Below, one piece after another: positions 23,464 through 31,811 of a stretch of 64,000 nt of DNA (its first letter is position 1; each line of letters starts with the position of its first letter). Origin of the DNA: Tropicimonas sp. IMCC34011 (GTDB lineage Bacteria; Pseudomonadota; Alphaproteobacteria; Rhodobacterales; Rhodobacteraceae); the NCBI RefSeq assembly GCF_003390865.1, contig NZ_QMEJ01000002.1, forward strand, positions 186,001-250,000, given 5' to 3'. The notes beneath the pieces are model-generated. The model was not told the origin of the DNA. It did no database searches and was given only the letters and a program-made list of their open reading frames with translations. A program made the position numbers and the translations under genes.

Positions 23464-25281
23464 ATGTGCGGTATCGTCGGCGTTCTTGGCTCCCACGAAG
23501 CCTCCCCCATTCTCGTCGAAGCCCTGAAGCGGCTCGAATATCGCGGCTATGACAGCGCCGGCATCGCCACGGTGAACGGCGGCACGCTCGACCGGCGACG
23601 GGCTGTTGGCAAGCTCGTCAACCTGTCCGATCTCCTCGTCCACGAGCCGCTGCCCGGCAAGTCCGGCATCGGCCATACCCGCTGGGCCACCCACGGCGCC
23701 CCCACCGTCGTCAACGCCCATCCGCACAAGGCCGGGCCGGTCGCTGTCGTCCATAACGGCATCATCGAGAATTTCCGGGAATTGCGCGCCGAGCTGGCGG
23801 AGCTCGGCCTCGGCACCGAGAGCGACACGGACACCGAGACCGTCGCGCTCCTCGTCCAGCATCACCTGAGGGCCGGTCTCTCCCCCCAGGGCGCGGCGGA
23901 GGCGACGCTCGGCCGCCTCGAGGGGGCCTTCGCGCTCTGCCTTCTCTTCGACGGGGAGGAGGACCTGCTGATCGCCGCCCGCCGCGGCTCTCCGCTCGCG
24001 ATCGGACATGGCGAGGGGGAGATGTTCGTGGGATCGGACGCCATCGCTCTGGCGCCGATGACGAACAAGATCACCTACCTCGAGGATGGCGACTGGGCCG
24101 TCCTCACCCGCCAGTCCGCCCAGATCATGGATGCCGAGGGCCATGCGGTCGAGCGCCCGGTCAAGACGGTGAACATTGACCTCGCCCGCATCGAGAAGGG
24201 CGGTCATCGCCACTTCATGGCCAAGGAGATCGCCGAGCAACCCTCCGTCATCGGCGACACGATCCGCCACTACGCCGGTACCCAAGAGATCGTCCTGCCG
24301 GAGCCGGGGCTGGACTTCTCGCAGTACGATCGCGTCCTCCTCGTCGCCTGCGGCACGGCGAACTATGCCTGCTTCGTCGCGAAATACTGGTTCGAGCGGA
24401 TCGCCGGTCTTCCGGCCGAGGTCGATATCGCCTCCGAGTTCCGATACCGCGAGCCGCCGATCCCTGCGCGAACGCTGGCGATCTTCGTCTCCCAGTCGGG
24501 CGAGACGGCGGACACGCTGGCCGCCCTGCGCTACTGCGAGGGCCGCGTCGACCGGATCGCCTCCGTGGTCAACGTGGCCGAAAGCTCGATCGCCCGTGGC
24601 TCGGACATCGTCCTGCCGATCTTCGCCGGCGCCGAGATCGGCGTCGCCTCCACCAAGGCCTTCACCTGCCAGCTCACGGTCCTGCACATGCTCGCCCTCA
24701 AGGCCGGCGCCGACCGGGGGGTGCTGAGCGGGACGGAGATGGAGACGCGCCTCGGCGCGCTGTCCAGCCTGCCGGGCCTCGTGAACCATGCCGTCGGGGA
24801 GAGCGCTGAGGTCGAGCGCATCGCGCGCGAGGTCGCCGAGGTTGAGGACGCGCTCTTCCTGGGGCGCGGCGCGATGTATCCGCTGGCCCTGGAGGGCGCG
24901 CTTAAACTGAAGGAAATCAGCTATATACATGCCGAAGGTTATGCGAGCGGCGAGCTGAAACACGGTCCCATCGCGCTGATCGACCAGACCGTTCCGGTCG
25001 TTGTCCTCGCGCCGTCCGACGAGCTCTTCGACAAGTCGGTGTCCAACATGCAGGAGGTCATGGCCCGTGGCGGCCGGATCCTTCTGATCACCGACCCCGC
25101 GGGCGCAAGGAAAGCCGGCGACGGCTGCTGGCGCGTCCTCACCCTCCCAGAGATCGCCGCCGACCTGGCTCCGATCCTCTACGCGATCCCGGTGCAGCTC
25201 CTCGCCTACCACGCCGCCGTCGCCAAGGGCACGGATGTCGATCAGCCGCGGAACCTCGCCAAGTCAGTGACGGTCGAGTGA
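23464..25281 (+). CDS. glmS: glutamine-fructose-6-phosphate aminotransferase (isomerizing)
   Basis: The 605-aa enzyme makes glucosamine-6-phosphate from fructose-6-phosphate and glutamine. Cys2 of MCGIVGVLG is the N-terminal nucleophile of the glutaminase domain, followed by GYDSAG, HTRWATHG and VHNGIIEN. The two SIS sugar-isomerase domains (about 285-420 and 455-590) include VSQSGETADT and GRGAMYPLALEGALK. The C-terminus PRNLAKSVTVE is the conserved closing tail. It follows glmU by one nucleotide, so GlcN-6-P supply and UDP-GlcNAc synthesis are expressed together. I see no glmS ribozyme-type leader; the gene has no own upstream space. Confidence 0.97.
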   Translation: MCGIVGVLGSHEASPILVEALKRLEYRGYDSAGIATVNGGTLDRRRAVGKLVNLSDLLVHEPLPGKSGIGHTRWATHGAPTVVNAHPHKAGPVAVVHNGIIENFRELRAELAELGLGTESDTDTETVALLVQHHLRAGLSPQGAAEATLGRLEGAFALCLLFDGEEDLLIAARRGSPLAIGHGEGEMFVGSDAIALAPMTNKITYLEDGDWAVLTRQSAQIMDAEGHAVERPVKTVNIDLARIEKGGHRHFMAKEIAEQPSVIGDTIRHYAGTQEIVLPEPGLDFSQYDRVLLVACGTANYACFVAKYWFERIAGLPAEVDIASEFRYREPPIPARTLAIFVSQSGETADTLAALRYCEGRVDRIASVVNVAESSIARGSDIVLPIFAGAEIGVASTKAFTCQLTVLHMLALKAGADRGVLSGTEMETRLGALSSLPGLVNHAVGESAEVERIAREVAEVEDALFLGRGAMYPLALEGALKLKEISYIHAEGYASGELKHGPIALIDQTVPVVVLAPSDELFDKSVSNMQEVMARGGRILLITDPAGARKAGDGCWRVLTLPEIAADLAPILYAIPVQLLAYHAAVAKGTDVDQPRNLAKSVTVE

Positions 25282-25335
25282 GGGGCGTGAGGTAGAAAAT
25301 CAATCTTGCCAGCGCCTTGCAGGCCGAATTCCATA

Positions 25336-25403
25336 GAGGGGAGCGCGGTTTAGTTGTGATTTGAAATCAGCCTCTTACGCCGTTCCCTTAAAGGGCTCCC
25401 CTC
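25336..25403 (+). other. structured leader upstream of pepN
   Basis: GAGGGGAG (25336-25343) pairs with CTCCCCTC (25396-25403) to close a domain that contains two smaller inverted repeats, TGAT/ATCA (25357-25360 with 25366-25369) and CCCTT/AAGGG (25385-25389 with 25391-25395). The layout resembles a three-way junction in the 211-nt gap before pepN. Individual inner stems are weak. It could be an RNA element, a protein site or chance. Confidence 0.4.
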
Positions 25404-25492
25404 GACCCTTCCATCACTGTCCCGACGCTCCCGTTGAACCTGCACTCCAATGGTCTACGCTCACGCACCGACCATTTGAGGGAGCCTTCGGC

Positions 25493-28111
25493 ATGAAAGA
25501 CCACGCGCCGCGCGCCAGCGACAGGACCGTCCGGCTGGAGGAGTACGCTCCCTTCCCGTGGATCGTCGGTGACGTCTCCCTTACTTTCCGGCTGCATCCG
25601 ACGGCCACGAGGGTCCTCAGCCGGATCACGTTCGCGCCCAATCCGGCGGCGCCCTCCGGGCCGTTCTTCCTTCACGGAGAAAAGCTGAAGCTGATCGAGG
25701 CGAGCATCGACGGCGCCCCCGTATCGCCCACGATCACCGACGAAGGCCTGACCTGCGACGTTCCGGGTACGCCCTTCGTCTTCGAGGCGGAGGTGGAGAT
25801 CGATCCGTCCGGTAATACCGCGCTCGACGGGCTCTACATGTCGGGCGGCATGTACTGCACCCAATGCGAGGCGGAGGGCTTTCGCAAGATCACCTTCTAC
25901 CCGGACCGGCCCGACGTGATGGCCCCCTTCAACGTGCGCATCGAAGGGCCCGAGGACGCGCCGCTGCCCGTCATGTTGTCGAACGGCAATCCGGGCGCGC
26001 AGGAGGGCAACAGCGCCGAGTGGCACGACCCCTGGCCGAAGCCGTCCTACCTCTTCGCGCTCGTCGCGGGGGACCTCGTGGCGAAGTCGGGCACCTTCAC
26101 GACGGCCTCGGGGATGCCCGTCGCGCTCAACGTCTACGTCCGGCCGGGCGACGAGGATCGCTGCGACTATGCCCTGGACTCGCTCATCCGGTCCATGCGC
26201 TGGGACGAACAGGAATACGCACGGGAATACGACCTCAGCGTCTTCAGCATCGTCGCCGTGGACGATTTCAACATGGGCGCGATGGAGAACAAGGGGCTGA
26301 ACATCTTCAACTCGAAGTATGTCCTGGCCAGCCCCGACACCGCGACGGACGTCGACTTCGAGATGATCGAGGGCATCGTCGCCCACGAGTACTTCCACAA
26401 CTGGACGGGCAATCGCGTGACCTGCCGGGACTGGTTCCAGCTCTGCCTCAAGGAGGGCCTGACGGTCTTCCGCGACCAGCAGTTTTCCGGGGACATGCGC
26501 TCCGAGCCGGTCAAGCGGATCGACGACGTGCTAGCCCTGCGCGCGCGGCAGTTCCGGGAGGACAACGGCCCGCTCGCGCATCCGGTGCGGCCCGAAAGCT
26601 ATATCGAGATCAACAACTTCTACACCGCAACGGTGTACGAGAAGGGCGCGGAGGTGATCGGGATGCTGCGCCGGCTCGTCGGCGCGGAGGCCTACCGGGC
26701 GGCCCTCGATCTTTATTTCGAGCGCCATGACGGGCAGGCCTGCACCATCGAGGACTGGCTCAAGGTGTTCGAGGACGCGACCGGGCGGGATCTGTCACAG
26801 TTCAAGCTCTGGTATTCGCAGGCCGGCACGCCTCGCGTCGAGGTGTCGGAGGAGTGGGACGAAGAGGCCGGCCGGCTCGCCCTAACCTTCCGCCAGCATA
26901 CCCCGCCCACGCCCGGCCAGCCGGACAAGGCCCCCCTCGTCATCCCAATCGCGCTGGGGCTTCTGGATGCGGGCGGGAACGAGATCATGGCGACCGAGGT
27001 CGTGGAATTGACCGAGGCGGAGCAGAGGGTGGAAATCGGCCTCGGCACGGGGGATGCCGACCTCGCATCGGACGCGCCGCGCGTGCCCGGCCGCCCCGTT
27101 CCCTCGATCCTGAGGGGCTTCTCGGCCCCGGTGATCCTCCAGCGGCAGACCAGCGCGGAGGAGCGCGCCTTCCTCCTCGCCCATGACACCGATCCCTTCA
27201 ACAAGTGGGAGGCGGGCCGCGCCCTCGCCCGCGACGTCCTCGTCCGGATGGTGACGGAGGGCGCCGAGGCCGACCCGCATTACCTCTCGGCTCTCGAGAT
27301 GGTCGCGAAGGACGACGCGCTGGACCCTGCCTTCCGCGCCCTCGCCCTCTCCCTGCCGAGCCAGGACGACCTCGCGCAGGCGATCCACGACGGCGGCGCG
27401 ACCCCCGAGCCCACCGCGATCTGGGCGGCCCTGAGGCGCCTTGCCGAAGAGATCGGCGGAACGCTGGAGCCGGTCCTGTCGAGGCTCTACGACGAGATGC
27501 GCGTCCCCGGCCCCTACACGCCCGACGCGGAGAGCGCGGGCGCGCGGGCGCTGCGCGGTGCGGCGCTGGCGTACCTCTCGCGGGTGGATGGCGGTTCGCG
27601 CGCGGCGGCGCAGTTCGCCGAGGCCGGGAACATGACCGAGCAGCTCGGCGCCCTCGGCGCGCTCCTGCGGATCGGCAAGGGCGAGGAGGAGCTTGCCGCC
27701 TTCCGCCGCCGCTGGGAGGGGGACCGGCTCGTCATGGACAAGTGGTTCGCGCTCCAGGCCGCCTCCGCCTCGCCCGCCGAGGCGCATGACGTGGCCCTGA
27801 GGCTGACCGGCGATCCCGCCTTCGACTGGACCAACCCCAATCGCTTCCGGTCCGTGATCGGAGCGCTGACGGGCAACGTCGCCGCCTTCCACGAGCCGGA
27901 GGGGCGGATCTACCGCCTCGTGACCGACTGGCTCATCCGGCTCGACCCGGTGAACCCGCAAACCGCCGCGCGCTTGACCACCGCCTTCGAGACATGGAAG
28001 CGCTTCGACGCCGACCGTCAGGGCATGATCCGGGAGAACCTCGAGCGCCTCTCCGCCGTGGACGGCCTCAGCCGCGATACATCCGAGATGGTGGGGCGCA
28101 TCCTGGCATAG
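25493..28111 (+). CDS. pepN: aminopeptidase N, M1 family
   Basis: The ATG at 25493 follows GAGGGAG and gives 872 aa. The exopeptidase motif GAMEN (MGAMENKGLN) lies near residue 262 and the zinc site HEYFHNWTGNR with the third ligand glutamate in LKEGLTVFRD follows near 300. The N-terminal beta domain, the thermolysin-like domain and the long C-terminal helical part (from about 545) match PepN. It removes N-terminal residues from peptides in the cytosol. It is transcribed alone after the glmS gene with 211 nt between, which contain a possible structured leader, and ends at a hairpin facing the ClC gene. Confidence 0.95.
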   Translation: MKDHAPRASDRTVRLEEYAPFPWIVGDVSLTFRLHPTATRVLSRITFAPNPAAPSGPFFLHGEKLKLIEASIDGAPVSPTITDEGLTCDVPGTPFVFEAEVEIDPSGNTALDGLYMSGGMYCTQCEAEGFRKITFYPDRPDVMAPFNVRIEGPEDAPLPVMLSNGNPGAQEGNSAEWHDPWPKPSYLFALVAGDLVAKSGTFTTASGMPVALNVYVRPGDEDRCDYALDSLIRSMRWDEQEYAREYDLSVFSIVAVDDFNMGAMENKGLNIFNSKYVLASPDTATDVDFEMIEGIVAHEYFHNWTGNRVTCRDWFQLCLKEGLTVFRDQQFSGDMRSEPVKRIDDVLALRARQFREDNGPLAHPVRPESYIEINNFYTATVYEKGAEVIGMLRRLVGAEAYRAALDLYFERHDGQACTIEDWLKVFEDATGRDLSQFKLWYSQAGTPRVEVSEEWDEEAGRLALTFRQHTPPTPGQPDKAPLVIPIALGLLDAGGNEIMATEVVELTEAEQRVEIGLGTGDADLASDAPRVPGRPVPSILRGFSAPVILQRQTSAEERAFLLAHDTDPFNKWEAGRALARDVLVRMVTEGAEADPHYLSALEMVAKDDALDPAFRALALSLPSQDDLAQAIHDGGATPEPTAIWAALRRLAEEIGGTLEPVLSRLYDEMRVPGPYTPDAESAGARALRGAALAYLSRVDGGSRAAAQFAEAGNMTEQLGALGALLRIGKGEEELAAFRRRWEGDRLVMDKWFALQAASASPAEAHDVALRLTGDPAFDWTNPNRFRSVIGALTGNVAAFHEPEGRIYRLVTDWLIRLDPVNPQTAARLTTAFETWKRFDADRQGMIRENLERLSAVDGLSRDTSEMVGRILA

Positions 28112-28131
28112 GATCGGGGGATCAACCGGGC

Positions 28132-28152
28132 GCCGGGCGTCAAATGCCCGGC
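28132..28152. terminator. stem-loop between pepN and the ClC gene
   Basis: GCCGGGC (28132-28138) pairs perfectly with GCCCGGC (28146-28152) around a 7-nt loop, between two convergent stop codons. It may serve both strands. Confidence 0.6.
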
Positions 28153-28190
28153 CAAGCGATCATGCGCAGCGTCGCGGTGGCCCGGCCCGC

Positions 28191-29957
28191 TCAGGTATGC
28201 TCTTCGCGAATGCGTTCGGCGATGGCGCGATTGTGGGCGCGGACCGCGTCGAGATGGAAGATCGCGCCGAGAAGCTCTGGGGGGCCGGCCTCCTTGCTTT
28301 GCGCCACGACGGGCACGAAGGCGTGGCCGGCCTCGTCGAAGATCTCCATCGCGTCCGTCAGATTGTTGGAGGGGGACAGCGTCACGCCCTCCTCGATCAG
28401 CGCGCGACAGGCAGCCTCCGGCGCGGCGCGAGGGCTGTCGATCGACCGCATGACGACCCCTACGGATTGCAGGTCGAGCAGGTAATCGGGCCCCGCCGCG
28501 AGCCGCACCCCCCGCTGTGCAAGCTGGGTGAGGAAGAACGAATGCTCCACGAGGCGGGTGGAGACCGCGACCGCCAGCGAGACGGAGACCATGACCGCGA
28601 TCCCCGCCTGCCAGTCCCCCGTCAGCTCGAAGACGATGAGCGTGGTCGAGATCGGCGCGCCGAGGACGGCGGCGGCAACGGCCCCCATGCCGGCCAGGGC
28701 ATAGAGCGTCGCGGCCCCGGAGACCTCCGGGAAGACCTCGGTGGCGATGGCGCCGAAGGCGAGGCCAGTCAGCGCTCCCACCATCAGGGACGGGGAGAAC
28801 ATGCCGCCGCCCATCCGCCCGCCCATGGTCACCGCTACGGCGACCACCTTGATCGCCGCCATGGCGATGGCTTCGACGAGCGGGATGCGTCCCGTAAGCG
28901 CGGCGGAGGTGGTCTCGTAGCCGACGCCGATGATGTGCGGAAACCAGATCGCGATGGCGCCGAGGACCGCACCCGAGAGCATCGGCCGAACCGTCTGCGC
29001 GAGCCTCGTGCGCGAGGTGTAGCGATCCCCGAGCTCGGTCGTGAAGAAGACGGCCTTCATCAGGACCACGGAAACGACGCCGCAGACGAGGCCCAGCATC
29101 AGGAAGGCCGGCAACTCGACGTAGAACGCCAGCGCCGTCTGCTCGGTCAGCTCGAATTCGGTCACGTCGCCGAACCAGAGCCGCGCGACCACCGTGCCCG
29201 CGACGGAGGCGATGACGATGGGCGCAAAGGCGTGGACCGCGAAATGCCTCAGCACCACCTCCATGGCGAAGATGGCGCCGGCGATCGGCGCGTTGAAGCT
29301 GGCCGACACGGCCGCGGCGACGGAGCAGCCCAAGAGATCCCGCCCGGTGATCCCGTCGGCATTGATGCGGCGGGAGACCCAGGCGGAGATCTGGCCGGCG
29401 AGGTGCACCACCGGGCCTTCCCGGCCGGTCGAGCCGCCGGTGGAGAGGGTGACGAGGGAGGCCAGAGTCGAGGCATAGCCTGCCCTCTGCTCCAGTCGTC
29501 CCTTGTGAAGCGCCGCACCCTCGATCACGTCCGCCACCGACCGCACACGGCCATCCGGCGTCATCCGCGACAGGATCAGTCCGACGACCAGTCCGCCGAG
29601 GACCGGAATGATGAAGATGACGTACCACGGCAGCGTGCGTGCGAAGCTGTGAAGGGTGCGGATGTCGTCGGTGCCGTAGAACAGCGCCTGCGCTCCGGAA
29701 ATGGCTGCCCGGAAGGCGACGGCGCCGAGGCCCGAGGCGATACCGAGTGCGAGGGCGATGAACCAGAACTGCGCCTGACTGGGACCGCGGGACAGAAGGA
29801 CCCGCCAGGCGTGGACCACCGCGCCCGTTGCCGCCTGACGCCGCCGCGCCGAGGCGACCGAATTGCCCTTGGACCCTGTCACGACTGCCTCCGGCGAGCG
29901 TTTCCCTCGGATCATCGGGGGGCTGTCCCGGGGCGCCCGCCTGCCCTGGGAGGTCAT
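28191..29957 (-). CDS. ClC-type chloride channel/transporter with C-terminal CBS region
   Basis: The 588-aa membrane protein has the ClC selectivity motifs: TGGSTGREGPVVHLAGQI with the gating glutamate in GREGP near residue 185, and GGGMFSPSLMVGAL near 400. About ten hydrophobic helices cover residues 60-470. The C-terminal 110 residues (from VGVVMRSIDSPRAAPEAAC) resemble a CBS pair that would sit in the cytosol and sense a nucleotide or ionic strength. It moves chloride, possibly with proton antiport. The N-terminal 40 residues are basic; a second start 14 codons downstream is possible. It is convergent with pepN. Confidence 0.88.
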   Translation of the reverse strand: MTSQGRRAPRDSPPMIRGKRSPEAVVTGSKGNSVASARRRQAATGAVVHAWRVLLSRGPSQAQFWFIALALGIASGLGAVAFRAAISGAQALFYGTDDIRTLHSFARTLPWYVIFIIPVLGGLVVGLILSRMTPDGRVRSVADVIEGAALHKGRLEQRAGYASTLASLVTLSTGGSTGREGPVVHLAGQISAWVSRRINADGITGRDLLGCSVAAAVSASFNAPIAGAIFAMEVVLRHFAVHAFAPIVIASVAGTVVARLWFGDVTEFELTEQTALAFYVELPAFLMLGLVCGVVSVVLMKAVFFTTELGDRYTSRTRLAQTVRPMLSGAVLGAIAIWFPHIIGVGYETTSAALTGRIPLVEAIAMAAIKVVAVAVTMGGRMGGGMFSPSLMVGALTGLAFGAIATEVFPEVSGAATLYALAGMGAVAAAVLGAPISTTLIVFELTGDWQAGIAVMVSVSLAVAVSTRLVEHSFFLTQLAQRGVRLAAGPDYLLDLQSVGVVMRSIDSPRAAPEAACRALIEEGVTLSPSNNLTDAMEIFDEAGHAFVPVVAQSKEAGPPELLGAIFHLDAVRAHNRAIAERIREEHT

Positions 29958-30185
29958 GAAGGCGGTCCCATCTCAGCAATCGGTCCCGGATCTGACGAAC
30001 AGGACGTACTTTCCAATGCCGATCGGGTCGCGCATCCCGCCCGTGAGGCGAGTACTAGGCGATCGCCTCAGCCGCTCCAACCCCGATCTGGTTCTGCCCC
30101 AGGCCGGCTTGGGTTAGTCCTCTTCGATCCCGGCGAACTTACCCGCAACCCTGAGGGGACTGGACAGAAGGCGACTCGCCGTATA

Positions 30186-30350
30186 TCACTTATTCATCAT
30201 CTGAATTGCGAGCGTGAGCACGCAGAGCATGGCGAAGACCGTCGCGAGAATCCTGGCAATGCCCTCCGTGGCTTCGCCGGACGCTCCCGAGTAGCCGAAT
30301 ATGGCGCAGATGACCGCCAGACCTAGAAAGACGAGCGCCCAGAAGCGCAT
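30186..30350 (-). CDS. DUF1328-type small membrane protein
   Basis: The 54-aa product begins MRFWALVFLGLAVICAIFGY and ends VLTLAIQMMNK. Two hydrophobic helices flank a short loop (SGASGEATEGIARI), the layout of DUF1328 (YtjA) proteins, usually 50-60 aa with the GxSGxA-type loop. Such proteins are inner-membrane proteins of unknown role. It lies alone, divergent from the CBS-protein gene, in a region where a longer overlapping frame is only a shadow. Ribosome site is weak. The family match is from memory of the pattern. Confidence 0.78.
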   Translation of the reverse strand: MRFWALVFLGLAVICAIFGYSGASGEATEGIARILATVFAMLCVLTLAIQMMNK

Positions 30351-30543
30351 GATGGATATCTCGGCCTGCCAAACTGCAGCCCGCTCCTTGTGACAGCTTC
30401 TGGGACAACAGGCCCGCGCAGTCGATGTTCCTGACTAACGGGGTTGGGCGTTCTTCTGCCAGTCAAGCGGTTTCGTATTGACACGATGCCGCACCCTGCG
30501 GTCCCCTCAGTGATACGACATGATTTTTCGAGGAGGAGACGTC

Positions 30544-30975
30544 ATGCTGGTATCGCAAATCCTTGCGTCTAAGGGGAATGGCGTCGTCACGATCGCACCG
30601 GGCGCGACGGTGGCCGAGGCCGCCCGGCTTCTGTCAGACAAGCGCATCGGCTCCGTCGTCGTGTCAGCGGACAGCGACCACGTGGCCGGCATCCTTTCCG
30701 AGCGTGATATCGTGCGGGAAATCGGGCGGCGGGGACCCTCCTGCCTCGAGGACGAGGTCGAGGCGATGATGACGGAGAATATCCAGACCTGCGCCCGCTC
30801 CGATACGGCCGAGAGCGTGCTTCTGCGCATGAGCGAGGGACGGTTCCGCCACATGCCCGTGGTCGAGGAGGGGCACATGGTCGGCATGATCACCCAAGGG
30901 GACGTCGTGAAGGCCCGCCTGATCGAGGTCGCGATGGAGAAGGATGCCCTCGAAGGCATGATCATGGGGCATTGA
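30544..30975 (+). CDS. two-CBS-domain protein
   Basis: The start at 30544 (MLVSQILASKGNGVVTIAPG) has an AGGAGGAG ribosome site 6 nt away, so it is preferred over an ATG 8 codons upstream; the product is 143 aa. Two CBS motifs are present: VAEAARLLSDKRIGSVVV ... GILSERDIVREI and AESVLLRMSEGRFRHMPVVE ... GMITQGDVVKARL. Small stand-alone CBS proteins bind adenine nucleotides and regulate partner enzymes or transporters. The neighbouring ClC transporter and the binding-protein-like gene downstream are possible partners, not proven. The next gene begins 27 nt downstream. Confidence 0.88.
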   Translation: MLVSQILASKGNGVVTIAPGATVAEAARLLSDKRIGSVVVSADSDHVAGILSERDIVREIGRRGPSCLEDEVEAMMTENIQTCARSDTAESVLLRMSEGRFRHMPVVEEGHMVGMITQGDVVKARLIEVAMEKDALEGMIMGH

Positions 30976-31001
30976 TCGCGCATCCGAATGAAGGAACGCC
31001 G

Positions 31002-31733
31002 ATGACCCGCCCGCTCAGGATCGTCACCTCGGGCGCGCAGGCCGCCCCCATCGAAGCGCTGCTCCCCGCATATGACGGCGAGGTGGAGATCGCCTTCGGC
31101 TCCTCGCTCGGGGACGCGCACGATTCCATTCCGACGCGGCTGAAGGCCGGGGAGCGGTTCGACCTCTACTTTCTCGCCGCCTCCGCCCATGCCCGCTACG
31201 CCGCGGAGGGGCATTTTTCCGGGGATTTCGTGCCGCTGGTGGAGTCGAGGATCGGCGCCGCGGTGCGGCAGGGGGAGCCGGTCCCCGACATCTCCACCGC
31301 CCCGGCGCTGAGGCGCGCCCTCCTTGCTGCAGGCTCCGTCGCGCATGCCGCCAGCGCCAGCGGGATCTACCTCAGTGACGAGGTCTTCCCCGCCCTCGGG
31401 ATTGCGGGCGAAATGGCGAAGACCGCCCGGACGATCTACTCCGAACGCGTCGGTCGGGTCGTCGCGCGGGGCGAGGCGGATCTGGGCTTCCAGCAGATGA
31501 GCGAACTCATTCCCATCCCCGGCATCTCAATTGCCGGTCCGCTCCCGCCGGACTTCGATCGGACCTTCGTCTTCGGCGCGGGCTTCGGCCTCGATGCTCA
31601 GATGCGCGCGGCAGCGGAGGCGTTCCTGGCGTTCCTGAGAACGGGCGCGACGGCCTCCGTCTTCGCCGAGGCGGGGCTGGATCCGGTCCGCGAGGAGGAG
31701 CTGGGCGAGAAGGTGCCCAGCTCTGGGTCCTGA
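31002..31733 (+). CDS. ModA-like substrate-binding-domain protein without signal peptide
   Basis: The start at 31002 (MTRPLRIVTSGAQAAPIEAL) has a GAAGGAA site and gives 243 aa. The sequence fits the periplasmic-binding-protein type II fold as in ModA-like proteins: FDLYFLAAS, a GVGRVVARGEADLGFQQMSE middle and a final AFLRTGATASVFAEAGLDPV. It has no signal peptide, so it is cytosolic or uses a route I cannot see. Cytosolic versions are known as sensors or as uncharacterised members. It follows the CBS gene by 27 nt and may be co-transcribed, and it is convergent with icd. Confidence 0.75.
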   Translation: MTRPLRIVTSGAQAAPIEALLPAYDGEVEIAFGSSLGDAHDSIPTRLKAGERFDLYFLAASAHARYAAEGHFSGDFVPLVESRIGAAVRQGEPVPDISTAPALRRALLAAGSVAHAASASGIYLSDEVFPALGIAGEMAKTARTIYSERVGRVVARGEADLGFQQMSELIPIPGISIAGPLPPDFDRTFVFGAGFGLDAQMRAAAEAFLAFLRTGATASVFAEAGLDPVREEELGEKVPSSGS

Positions 31734-31757
31734 CCGCTGTGACCAGACCCGCATGAA

Positions 31758-31789
31758 AAAGGCGGCGGAGCCCCTGCCCCGCCGCCTTT
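31758..31789. terminator. bidirectional terminator between the binding-domain protein and icd
   Basis: AAAGGCGGCGG (31758-31768) pairs perfectly with CCGCCGCCTTT (31779-31789). The 5' side has a run of five A and the 3' side TTT, giving U-rich tails on both strands. It lies between convergent genes. Confidence 0.8.
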
Positions 31790-31811
31790 CAACTGACATG
31801 CTTCGGCTCGA

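Noticed and set aside
28197-30326. 709-codon plus-strand frame over the ClC gene
   Set aside because: Antisense shadow, rich in Arg/Asp/Gly/His; ClC motifs are on the minus strand.
30190-30408. 72-codon minus-strand frame overlapping the DUF1328 gene
   Set aside because: The other minus-strand frame (30186-30350) gives the two-helix protein; this one is hydrophilic without motif.
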